From Rutidosis leptorrhynchoides (taxonomy: Eukaryota > Streptophyta > Magnoliopsida > Asterales > Asteraceae): a DNA stretch of 64,000 nucleotides. The notes beneath the pieces are model-generated. The model did no database searches and was not told the DNA's origin. It saw only the letters and a list, made by a program, of their open reading frames with translations. The stretch is from the NCBI RefSeq assembly GCF_046630445.1, contig NC_092340.1, forward strand, positions 365,983,501 through 366,047,500, given 5' to 3'. Every line of letters begins with the position of its first letter. Positions within the stretch are counted from its first letter, which is position 1. A program made the translations under genes and the position numbers. This document shows, one piece after another, positions 11,362 through 21,122 of the stretch.

Positions 11362-11570
11362 TTTTTATGTACGAGCCTTAGTTTCCCGACTTATATATTG
11401 TATTCCTTGGTTAAATGCGTTTTAAAAAAAAAAAAAAACGTGTTCGTTATCCATACGAATTTTCGTTTTTTATGTACGAGCCTTAGTTTCCGGACTTATA
11501 TAGTGTATTCCTTGGTTAAATGCGTTTTTTTTTAAAAAAAAAAAACGTATTCGTTATCCATACGAGTTTT
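11362..11570 (+). repeat. Two tandem ~104-bp repeats plus a third partial copy downstream
   Basis: The unit starts TTTTTATGTACGAGCCTTAG and ends with an oligo-A run, then CGT(G/A)TTCGTTATCCATACGA. Copies begin at about 11362 and 11466. A third, diverged end of the unit (AAAACGTATTCATTTCTATACGAG) lies at about 12160-12183. The oligo-A/T runs suggest a retroposon 3' end that was duplicated. Confidence 0.75.
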
Positions 11571-11973
11571 CATTTTTTGAACAAAAAAAAAGAAGATAAA
11601 ACCTTTGGATTTTGCTTTAAAAAGCTACAATACTCGTTTATTATATTTACCAAAAATTACTCCGTAGCTCATGAATATAAGTTATAAACGCTTTTGTATA
11701 AAAATAAATTTTCAACTATATAACCCTTGTATAACTTTCAACAACGAGGTCATCCGGTTCCTCATTTGTATTAGGTTGCTCCCAACGATGGAGCTTTCCT
11801 CCCCGTCCACATCACCACCCAGATGGATGTTGTTGGCAGGGAGGCGCCCACACCTCTGCCCACCATCTCGTCCCTTTGCTCGTCTCTGTGTGAAATATAT
11901 GTGGACGGAAGGGATTGTTATTTTTGTGGTACTTTTTGCTTTTAAATTTGTACATGTAATTAAAGTTGGGTAG

Positions 11974-12110
11974 TGTTGTATCCCACATCGGTCATGGTAG
12001 TAAAAATTAAATAGTTTATAATAGCTTGGGTTCCCCATTCCCTTGAGTTAACTTTTGGAGTTGAATTGGGCTCAAGTCTATTAAACTCATCATGATATCA
12101 GAGCCAAACG
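11974..12110 (+). mobile_element. TRIM-like short LTR with PBS
   Basis: A ~119-bp TG...CA segment starts TGTTGTATCCCACATCGG, the CCCACATCGG phrase common in TRIM and other small plant LTRs. It ends ...CTCATCA at 12092. The PBS-like TGATATCAGAGCC follows directly, one mismatch from TGGTATCAGAGC. The second LTR is not seen, so this is a fragment; the element was not fully delimited. Confidence 0.45.
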
Positions 12111-12299
12111 AGTCAAATGTGTGATATCATGATTTCCGGTTGACATTTTTTTTGTTTAAAAACGTATTCATTTCTATACGAGTTTCGTGTTTTCAGAGAA
12201 AAAATAAATAAAATTACTACTCCGTATTCATTCACAGAACAGCCCGGGTTTTACCCGGCCCAATCTTGGTTCCTTTGCAACTTGATTCAAATTCAAATC

Positions 12300-12656
12300 T
12301 GTTAGGAAGAGGGGATCGCCTGGACGTTGGGAGATATAAATTTGAGAGAAAAACAACTCTATTACTCACAAGAATAGATTTACAGAGTATTACAAAACTC
12401 TTACAAAAAAAAACTCTCAAAACTCACACACACTCTCTAGGTTGTGATTACACTTCTCTGAGTGATTTTGGATGATTTACAACTGAGGTTTGAACCTCTA
12501 TTTATAGTAAAAATTGTATGGCGGTGGAATGGTGTGAACGGAGAAGGTTGGCGGCCGTCATCATCATCAACTTTGCTACCTCCATATGAGTTGTCAAGGT
12601 TGCCTACTTTGAATATCTAGAAGGTGGGCTTCTAGATTGTAGGCTGGAAATCTTCA
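12300..12656 (-). repeat. 3' LTR of the copia element
   Basis: Starts TGTTAGGAAGAGGGGATC and ends ...GGAAATCTTCA. It aligns along its full length with the right-hand copy at 53940-54296, with about six substitutions. It is preceded by the AAATC target duplication. Confidence 0.95.
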
Positions 12657-12890
12657 ATTCTCCCCCTCCAGCCGAATCCACAAACATTCCAGTTATGTCT
12701 CTGCATAACTCTAACTTCTCTCGAGTCACCACCTTTGTTAACATATCCGCAGGATTCTCCTTTGTATGGATCTTCACTAGTCTCAACAGTTGTCGATCAA
12801 TTACCTCGCGTATCCAATGATAGCGAATATCAATATGTTTTGTACGGGAATGGTACATGGAGTTCTTGCTCAAATCTAGAGCACTCTGAC
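12657..12890 (-). pseudogene. Copia fragment: end of RNase H and polypurine tract
   Basis: The minus strand encodes the C-terminus of a copia RNase H, with LSKNSMYHSRTKHIDIRYH and ADMLTKV (about 12720-12885). This is followed by a stop and the polypurine tract GGAGGGGGAGAA next to the LTR (about 12657-12668). The reading frame is cut at 12890, where gypsy A sequence begins. An apparent Met start at 12924 belongs to gypsy DNA and is an artefact. Confidence 0.9.
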
Positions 12891-13411
12891 CCTCATCATG
12901 AACCATGTTACATAACTCTTTCATTCTATATAATCTCTAAAAATATCAAGAAAATATTTTCTTAATGATTCGGTCTTTTTTGAGGTATTCTGGTAATTTG
13001 ACAAGTCAGATTGTGCTATTACCATTTCTTTCTTAGAACATTAGTTATGTTCATCTGAAACTTCATACCTACGAATTCTGGACCATTATCCGCTTGACTT
13101 AAGGTCGGGAAGAGAAAACGAAAGCATGAAGCTCCGAAATATAATAGAGAATATAAAGCCCGATAACAACTCCGAAATTACAAACCGTGTATATCAATGC
13201 GTATAGCAATATAAATACACGGGAGAATGAAAAACACTATAACCCCAAGGTAATAGTAGAAGAAAATAACTTCCTCTGGTGGCAGATGAAAAAGAAGAAT
13301 GAAGGATACGATAGCCAGGAAAATATCAAGAATCAGAACTGGATTAAGCATTTTCACAATCTATTGGGATGTATGAAATAAGAAAGAAGATTATAGGAGT
13401 GTTGAAAATAA

Positions 13412-13720
13412 ATGAAACGGAAGAGGTCAATTTATAGCGAAATATCAGACATAGCAATCGAGGCAGATACGCATTTAATCAAAGAAAATCCTAATTTTCG
13501 CAAATTCCGAAGAATCAAATCTTATTTAGATTATGAAGATTTTCTATTCCTTAAATTCCGGAAATCAATCGTAACTACGTCAAAAGTTAAGACGAATCTC
13601 TATTCTTTCATTTCACTCTATTACGATAACTTCTCTCATACACTTCGAGTAATTGGATTGTTTTATCCATATTATTCAACGGTGATAAAAATTCTATTTA
13701 TCAACACATATTCGTCATGA
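13412..13720 (+). CDS. Hypothetical 102-aa ORF near the 3' end of element A (left copy)
   Basis: The 102-residue ORF is basic and rich in Lys, Ile, Tyr and Phe (starts MKRKRSIYSEISDIAIEADT). It is kept at the same length in the second copy (31403-31711), the two nearly identical over recent divergence, so conservation there is weak evidence of function. No domain is recognised. It lies between the break at 12891 and the polypurine tract, where gag-pol would end in a full element. It may be non-coding. Confidence 0.25.
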   Translation: MKRKRSIYSEISDIAIEADTHLIKENPNFRKFRRIKSYLDYEDFLFLKFRKSIVTTSKVKTNLYSFISLYYDNFSHTLRVIGLFYPYYSTVIKILFINTYSS

Positions 13721-13764
13721 AAACATTTTTATTGTTAGTCATGACGACCTCACTCAAATTTCGG

Positions 13765-13791
13765 GACGAAATTTCTTTAACGGGGAGGTAC
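13765..13791 (+). other. Polypurine tract of element A (before LTR1)
   Basis: ATTTCTTTAACGGGGAGGTAC directly precedes the LTR start TGTGATGACCCGG. The same arrangement is at 31756-31782. Confidence 0.8.
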
Positions 13792-14510
13792 TGTGATGAC
13801 CCGGAAATTTTTGACCAAATTTAAACTTAATCTTTAATGTTTCCGACACGATAAGCAAAGTCTATGAAGTTGAATCTCAAAATTTTGAACTATTCAATTA
13901 CCCTTCGATTGTTTTCAATGATTCGCAAACCATTATATGTAAATAGATACATATATATACTATAACTTGAAAACGTAACAACATTTTAATTGTTTAATAC
14001 CGTACATTAAACTTATTGGTTTAAATATTTATTTGAATATATATGATAAGTTGGAATATTAATTGTATGAATAAATTGCGACGTATATTTAAAACGTGTT
14101 TATGAATGTTGAAAATATATATTAACTTGGTCATAAAACGATTTGTTATTATATATCAACAAATAGCGAGACAATGATTTATAGAAGTAAATGACCAAAA
14201 CACTCGAAAGTTTAAGATACACTTTAAATGATATAGTTTATTGATAATTTAAGACTATATTTTGACAAAGGTACGAGTCACAAAATGTAAATTGCGAGTT
14301 TTCTAAGCGTACGAAAATGCGTTCGAGAAACCGGAACCGGGACATAAGTCGAGTGACAACGTACGAGTCATCGGAACAAAAATTACAAGTCAACTATGCA
14401 TGTGAATTTAATATAATATATAATTAATTATATAAATTAAATATATTATATATATTATATAAAATTATGTCGACAAACAAAAAGTTAAAAGTTTGTGAGC
14501 TGGATCAGAG

Positions 14511-14590
14511 GGCCATGCGATCGCATGGCCTTGAAGCACAAATCACATGCGATCGCATGGGGTACTTTTTCAGAAAAGGTTCTATAAATT
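14511..14590 (+). promoter_or_regulatory. LTR promoter with paired palindromes and TATA box (A, LTR1)
   Basis: The perfect dyad GGCCATGCGATCGCATGGCC lies at 14511-14530, a second dyad with core CATGCGATCGCATG at 14546-14559, and TATAAATT at 14583-14590. The same order and spacing recur in LTR2 (32502-32580) and, with different flanks, in the solo LTR (35899-35975). This is probably the pol II start region of the element, with the dyads as upstream elements. Confidence 0.6.
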
Positions 14591-14639
14591 GCTCAGTTTT
14601 CACACTTCTTTCTCTAAATTATATATTACTCCGTATTTA

Positions 14640-14640
14640 T

Positions 14641-14720
<80 letters not shown>
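14640..14720 (+). repeat. (ATT)n microsatellite in LTR1
   Basis: A run of about 25 ATT units; matching tracts lie in LTR2 (about 32628-32705) and the solo LTR (about 36027-36084). Unit number differs between copies. Confidence 0.95.
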
Positions 14721-14721
<1 letters not shown>

Positions 14722-15575
14722 GATTAATATTATTATTAATCTTATTATTATTAATATTATTAATTAGTATTATACATAAAATACTACGACGAGGTTATGA
14801 GCGTGTCACTTTCAAAAATGGGTTTTTGAGCGGGATAAAGTTAAGGAAATTATGGGTTATAGCTATGGAGGTTATGGGTAATGTTCATGGGTATTATTTA
14901 CAAGTCAAAACTACTGTTATCATCTATGTTGCGTCTACGTACTTTTCTGCAATATTGAATCACAATATTGATACGTAAGCATTTATATTTTATCTTTTAT
15001 ACATTAATTGTGTATCCATGTCTAGTGCTCGAGTATATATATTTATACATGTTTGTATGCTAAATTTCGTCGTTAAACAAGTTTATAATGAATCACGAAT
15101 TAAATACATATATTACTGGTAAAAGGTATATGATATACATGTTTTCGGAAAGCTGGCGAAAAATCAATAACTTTTCATTTAGACACCGAATAGTTTCGAT
15201 GAACGGATTAAAAGATATGATCAACTGAATTATGATTGACGTTAATTGAAATTGCTTTTGAATCTGCAATTAAGATTTAAACAACTTGTTTACGAGATTG
15301 ATAAAGTGAACTTTTAAATATTACCAACCGAGTAAATGACTCTTTATATAAGGTATGTCTCGTTTTGTTGAACTATTGTCAAAATTGACTTTTTGAAATG
15401 ACTTTGAATAACTTTTGTATGTCAATCTCGAGCATTAGGATTATGATACACTATGACCTGACCTAGCTTGATAGACATTTATTGACCAACATATGTTCTC
15501 TAGGTTGAGATCTATGGTTATTTGGTAATCCGAGTTTCAGTCACATTTTGGTGAACGACTTTATATGCTGCTAAG

Positions 15576-15840
15576 GTGAGTTTCATTTGCCCTTTTTACT
15601 CTTTACATTTTTGGGCTGAGAATACATGCAAATGCTTTATTAACTGTTTTACAATATTTATATGTGTGAGTTTCATTGATCCCTTTTTAATTGCTTTTGC
15701 AATATATATTTTGGGCTGAGAATACATGCAAATGCTTTATAAACTGAAAATACTAGATTTATATGCGTGAGTTTCATTTGCTCCCTTTTTAAATGCTTTT
15801 GCAATATATATTTTTGGGCTGAGAATACATGCAATTTATT
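15576..15840 (+). repeat. Three tandem ~90-100 bp units in LTR1
   Basis: Units begin GTGAGTTTCATT at 15576, 15666 and 15767. Each contains GGGCTGAGAATACATGCA. LTR2 has three and the solo LTR two (36352 and 36449), so copy number varies within the family. Confidence 0.85.
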
Positions 15841-16607
15841 TTAAACAATGGACACAAGTACATACTAAATTCTATACTGAGTTTGAACCGAAAATCCCTT
15901 AGCTTTGGTAACTAGTAACTGCCGGTTATAAGAACTGGTGGGCGCGAGTAGTAGTATATGGATCCATAGGGCTTGATATCCCCGTCCGAGCTAGAGCACT
16001 AGCCTTTTAACGGACGTATGCTATTTGAGAAGCGTACACGTTGGTTTGCGTGTATTTATTAAGATGATTATACAATGGGTACAAATTATATATACGTTAA
16101 GTTTAGTTACCAGGGTGCTCAATTTCGTAGAATATTTTGATAAACGTTTCTGGATGAAACAACTGAAATCTTGTGATCTACCTTTATGTACAGATTATGC
16201 AAAACATTAAAACTATGAACTCACCAACCTTTGTGTTGACACTTGTTAGCATGTTTATTCTCAGGTTCCCTAGAAGTCTTCCGCTGTTTGCTTACATGTT
16301 ATACAAGCTATGTGCATGGAGTCTTGCATGCTTTATTCAAGAAAACGTTGCATTCACAAAACCATCATCATGTATCTATTTTGACTGCATTGTCAACGAA
16401 AGTATTATTGTAAACTATTATTTACGTGATTGTCTATATGTAGAAATCATCAGATGTCAAAAACCTTGGAATTAAATATTCATTTATGGTATGCCTTTTC
16501 AAAAGAATGCAATGTTTACAAAACGTATCATATAGAGGTCAAATACCTCGCAATGAAATCAATGAATGACGTGTTCGTCCATATGGATTTGGAGCGATCG
16601 TCACAGT

Positions 16608-16619
16608 TGGTATCAGAGC
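16608..16619 (+). other. Primer-binding site of element A
   Basis: TGGTATCAGAGC, complementary to the 3' end of initiator Met-tRNA, two bases after LTR1. The leader that follows (to ~16715) is closely similar to that of element B. Confidence 0.9.
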
Positions 16620-16988
16620 GTTGGTCCTAGCGAACCAGGTCTTGCATGAGTGTGTCTAACTGATAGTTGTTAGGATGCATTAGTAAGTCTGGACTTCGAC
16701 CGTGTGTGCATGTCAAAAGTTTTGCTTATCATTTCTTGTCGAAAATTACATGCTTATCATTCCTAGTCTAGACACGTTTTACTGCATTGATTGCATGAAT
16801 AGTGTATAGACAAAATTCATATCTTAGCGTATCTGTTACTGTAAACTTTTCCTGACATCTTTCGAAAATTTCTCCGTGATTTATGGAATTTGGTATTATA
16901 TATACATATGTAAATTATGTATTGAAGAATACCAAACTAAATTCTATAATCTAATTCATATAAAAAATCATCTCCCTAATTATACAAG

Positions 16989-17435
16989 ATGGATCCCGTA
17001 TCTAGTTCAAATTCCTTAAATTCCGACAGCTATTCCGATATGGATATTCACATGAACTCCGAAGACAGTGTAACCGGAATGGATCAACCAATTAGCCATC
17101 ATCTATTCTGGATGAATTGGGGATGGGTTCGTAGCTTACTTAGTCATTGGAGACAAGAAGAAGGCGATCCCTTCCATCCACCACATTGCCCTCTTGGCGA
17201 AGAACCTGAAGCACTTACCGGCGAACCTGTCCGTAATACCATTTTCTCTTTCATTTCCAGAGTATCTAGTCATGATTATATACTATCTCACATTCTAAAT
17301 CTTATTCGTCCGCTCGTCCGAACCACCGATCATCCCGGTATAATAGAAGAAGTCAACGAGCTTTGCGCTCGGGTAGTGGCTTTGGAGAATATGGTGCCAA
17401 GGTTACAAACACCAGCAGCAGCACCAGCAGCATAA
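16989..17435 (+). CDS. Element A accessory ORF (148 aa), upstream of the gag position
   Basis: The ORF starts MDPVSSSNSLNSDSYSDMD and has a Ser/Asp-rich N-terminus, a central part with Trp residues (WMNWGWVRSLLSHW), and a C-terminus with a leucine-spaced helix (ELCARVVALENMVPRL) ending in an Ala/Pro tail. A similar end (helix after Pro/Ala-rich sequence) closes the accessory ORF of element C, although order and length differ. It lies ~370 bp downstream of the PBS, in the place where B and C also carry extra ORFs. No catalytic motif is visible. A role in packaging or silencing evasion would be speculation. Confidence 0.5.
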   Translation: MDPVSSSNSLNSDSYSDMDIHMNSEDSVTGMDQPISHHLFWMNWGWVRSLLSHWRQEEGDPFHPPHCPLGEEPEALTGEPVRNTIFSFISRVSSHDYILSHILNLIRPLVRTTDHPGIIEEVNELCARVVALENMVPRLQTPAAAPAA

Positions 17436-17911
17436 CCAGTACCACCATCATCAACAACAACGGTACCATTACCACCACCAACAACAACATCCGCATCCCA
17501 CACCTCAACATCACAATCTGTACCTCGAACATCAACGTCATACGCACCATAGATACCAAGGAATACCAACAACAACAAACGATGAAGTATTGATTCATAA
17601 CTTCATCGAAGAAATAGTCTGCAGAGAATATGTAGTTTCTAAAAGTTTTAGAGATTATATATTCTAGTCCTAGTCGAAAACCAGATGAGAATAATATTAT
17701 GTTAACTCATTTAAATCATGATTACATCTAAAGAAAATATATATGTAGGTGTATTTTCATAAAGAATGTAATTAAGAAAACTCTTTTGTACAAACTGTTA
17801 ATGGTGAGAATATTTTAACGGGTAGGTAATACCCGAGAGATATATAAATTCACTATTAATATGTTACATTCTTCGATTCTGATTCAACAAATCATCAACT
17901 ATACTCACTAC
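17436..17911 (+). other. Element A internal sequence with a second, internal polypurine-like tract
   Basis: CAN-rich repeats (about 17410-17580) are followed by AACGGGTAGGTAATACCCG at about 17818-17836. This resembles the element's own 3' polypurine tract but sits just downstream of the accessory ORF. Element C interrupts at 17912. Confidence 0.6.
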
Positions 17912-20785
17912 TGTAACGACCCTGGAAATTCCAACATTTATTTATTAATAATTACTATTATTAATACGCGTGTTTAAACGAATGTACGTTATTACATTTA
18001 CATGTTGCCATGATTGCCCGTACTTGACTTTTAAGGGCCCGAAACGTCTTTGTGACACCCGGAACTTTCACGAATAATATTTTTAGATATTATTTACATT
18101 CATGATTAAATTTATTAATCAATTTAATTAACTAAGGCTATTAGTTAGTTACTTGGGCTTTAATTGGTTTAACTTGTGATTTATTTGAACTTGGGCTTTG
18201 TTAGTGTAATGGACTCATGTTATTGGACTTCCAAGCCCACCCTACATCTTACATAGACTATTAAGCCCATTTCTATGTGTAAGTATTACTTTCATGTGTA
18301 ACTAGTTAAGTTTAAGGACTTGGAATCTTGTTACATGTTACTTCCCATAAACAACCCTCTAGTGTCCAACTTTTTCAAGCTTTTCATGGAAGTAACCAAC
18401 AAACAAAGCCTCCCCTCTTCCTTTTGGGCTGCTGGCCGTGACATAGGGAGGGAACCAAGGGGATTCATTTCATTTTTTTTGTAATACTTACACCCTCATT
18501 CTCTCATTCTCCAAAATACTTCAACCTTGCAACTTATTTTTCTCTCTTTTCTCTCTTGCTTTTCTCTCAAATCTACTAAATAGCAAGATAACTTTTCTCT
18601 CCTTTTTACTTCTAAAAACTGATTTCTACATGAACATAATCATCATCATCTTTTGTTTATTGTTACTAGTCTTTGATTAGTTAATTACTTGTTGTTATTT
18701 ACTTACATGTTTCAAGAATCTAACTTTCTAGTTTGATTCATCCTTTATCTTGTTTTAACAAGAACAATCAAGAACTAAACTCTCTAGTTTAGGTTCTACA
18801 TATAATGTTCCAAAGATTATAAAGTTCTTGTTGTTGAAATCATACTTGTAAGTCATGGAAGTAAACTTAAAGTTTACTTTACTTAAAGATCAACTTTGGT
18901 TGAACCTTTAAAGTATGAGCAACCCTTGGACTAATTACTTGTTTAATTAACTTGTTTCTTTATTTTATACACTTTAATTTCATGTAGTTAGTTTATATGG
19001 TCAAGTACTACAAGTTAGTCTTGATCTCATATCTCTTGAACAAATCAAGTTAACCTTGGAAGTTCAAGAACACACAAACAAGTTTTCTTTAAATAGAACT
19101 TTGGATCTAGATTTTTGAGTCTTGGATCTTCAAGATCAAACTAAGAACTATGTTCTACTACTTATGATCTTGATTAGTTAGTTAACTTTCATGTTTATAG
19201 TTCATGTATGTGTTAGATCTAAGACTTTGATGTAACTTTGGTTCATCAAACTTCATACAACTCTTAAGTGAGTTATGCTTCATGTCTTAGACTTGCACTA
19301 GGGTTATGATGGTCAAGACTTGGTTAAGATGATGTAGATACATCAATGAGTTGTACACTTGAAGCTATATGCATCAAGGATGAGAACCATGATGAACATC
19401 AAGCACCAAGATCACCGGAACCCTTTTAAACTCACTGTTCTGTCCAAAACCTACTGACCTGATGCTTCTGGAACAGACCACTAGACCTGGGCTGTTCTAA
19501 CCTTGATTTTTAGATAGAACTTTTCGAGTAGATAACTTTTCATATAGGACTCGTCTTAATCCGAGTTACGGTTTAGGATTTATGGCCCTCCGATCGTTAC
19601 TATGTCCTTTAACGTTGTGCAGAAATTTCTGACCTACTCGCACTTAGACCGTCGCCACGGTCAAACCAAGACGAGTTTGCTTCTGTAAATTTTATCACAC
19701 TTAAGGGACTCATAGACGGAGCCATGGCCACTGGTCTCACCTTAATTCAGTAAGGCTAGAGGCCGTGGTGACTGACTGAAGTCAGACTTTGTTGAAAACT
19801 ACTTTCATAAACGAAACTTACTTTACGCCTTTTGTTTGATGATGAATGATGATGACCCTTAAGCCTTAATTACATACTTTTAAACCTATTAAGACGATTT
19901 ACTGACTTAGTACTATTTGACTTAGGTTGAGGACTTCGGACCATTTACTTGCACACCTTTCCCGACTACTACTTTACCGCTACATATCATTGTGAGTTAT
20001 AGCATTCCCTTTTTACTTTAACTTATTTTGGGAACTGAGAATACATGCAAATTTTATGTTTTACATACTAGGCACGAGTACTTAAACTTTATATATGTGT
20101 GGGTTATACAACGGCATAAACATTCCCTTTAGCTCGGTAACGTTTAATCATCGGTTTTTGAACCGTGAACGCGAATCTTAGATATGGATCCATAGGGTTT
20201 GACATCCCCACTCGGGCTAGTCGCGCTAGCAGTCAACGAGTGTTTAATACTTCGTAAACATACGCACTCGCCAAGTGTACTTTCAGGGGGTATTTTAAAC
20301 GTTAAGTTAGTTACCAAGTGCCCACGGTTAACATATACTTTATCATACTGTTTTGAAACGCTCGTTGTAGCACTGAAATCTCGTGGCCTACCTTACATAC
20401 TGTTATACTTAAACTATAGCTCACCAACCGTTGTGTTGACGTTTTTAAGCATGTATTTCTCAGGTGCTTGAGGTTGCTTCAACTGTGTACTAGTCGTGCT
20501 GTAGAACCCGCTGCTTAGAGTTGTCCACGCATGAACTACTTTACTTTGCATTCAAACATTCGTACTTTTGAACTATGACTTGTAACGACCATTGTGGTCA
20601 CGTACACTTATTATTTGCTTCTACTTAGTGAAGCATGCTTTTGAAATGTAAAACATTTGATGTCGGTTATGACATCGGCTTTTTATCATGAATGCAACTT
20701 CTTTAATTACAGCATATAGTACTTAACCTTGTAATGATCCTGTTGTTGATGATTCGTACACGATGGTTTTATACGGGGCATCACA
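17912..20785 (+). repeat. Element C 5' LTR
   Basis: Begins TGTAACGACCCTGGAAATT and ends ...GGGGCATCACA. It is 2874 bp against 2875 bp for the right copy. It contains the TGGATCCATAGGG block (about 20185-20197) also found in A LTRs, and the CTCACCAAC...TTGAC...TTTCTCAGGT module (20419-20464). Confidence 0.95.
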
Positions 20786-20787
20786 TT

Positions 20788-20799
20788 TGGTATCAGAGC
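20788..20799 (+). other. Primer-binding site of element C
   Basis: TGGTATCAGAGC, two bases after the 5' LTR; initiator-Met tRNA type. Confidence 0.92.
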
Positions 20800-21122
20800 A
20801 TTGGTTGTAGGGAATTAGGTTGCATTAGTGAGTCTAAGACCGACCCGAGTAGGATTCACTAATAGGACTAATCTACAACTTGCTAGTTTACTTGTTTCCG
20901 CTGAACTTACTGCATGCTGCTGCTTACTGTTACTGCTATATGCCGTATGCTACTACATGATTTCACTACTGCATGCTATTACTTGCTTTCGATTGCATGC
21001 TAGTTTCGTACGATTACTGATATTGCCATGCTACTTATTGTTATACATGATTTAAACTGTTGGCCTATTATTTGCTTGCTTTATGACATACTGACATGGA
21101 AAATTTATTTTTCCTTGTTCAG

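Larger units (their letters stand above)
12891..13791 (+). repeat. Element A 3' internal segment, left copy
   Basis: It aligns with 30882-31782 without a length change, with about five substitutions. It ends in the conserved TTTCGGGACGAAATTT motif and the polypurine tract ...TTTAACGGGGAGGTAC just before LTR1. Confidence 0.9.
13792..16605 (+). repeat. Element A LTR1
   Basis: A 2.8-kb LTR starts TGTGATGACCCGGAAATT and ends ...GGAGCGATCGTCACA. It contains two dyads centred on CATGCGATCGCATG, a TATA box (TATAAATT, 14583-14590), a TTA microsatellite and three ~90-100 bp tandem units containing GGGCTGAGAATACATGCA (15576-15840). The module CTCACCAAC...TTGAC...TTCTCAGGT lies at 16218-16265. It differs from LTR2 at about 16 places plus microsatellite length. 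Confidence 0.95.

Noticed and set aside
12604-12924. Apparent complete 106-aa protein starting MKELCNMVHDE
   Set aside because: The first ~12 codons come from gypsy A sequence joined by a deletion; the rest is the end of copia RNase H. The Met start is accidental.
14640-14720. Possible CRISPR-like or satellite array
   Set aside because: It is a plain trinucleotide microsatellite. No CRISPR array is expected or seen in this eukaryotic sequence.
16173-16475. 100-aa ORF repeated in three LTRs (16173, 34157, 36868)
   Set aside because: It is repeated because the LTRs are copies. It overlaps the putative splice-acceptor module and has no domain, so it is probably non-coding U5 sequence.
20199-20471. 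90-aa ORF identical at 20199 and 29114
   Set aside because: It is within the two LTRs of element C, so its identity reflects LTR duplication rather than coding constraint.
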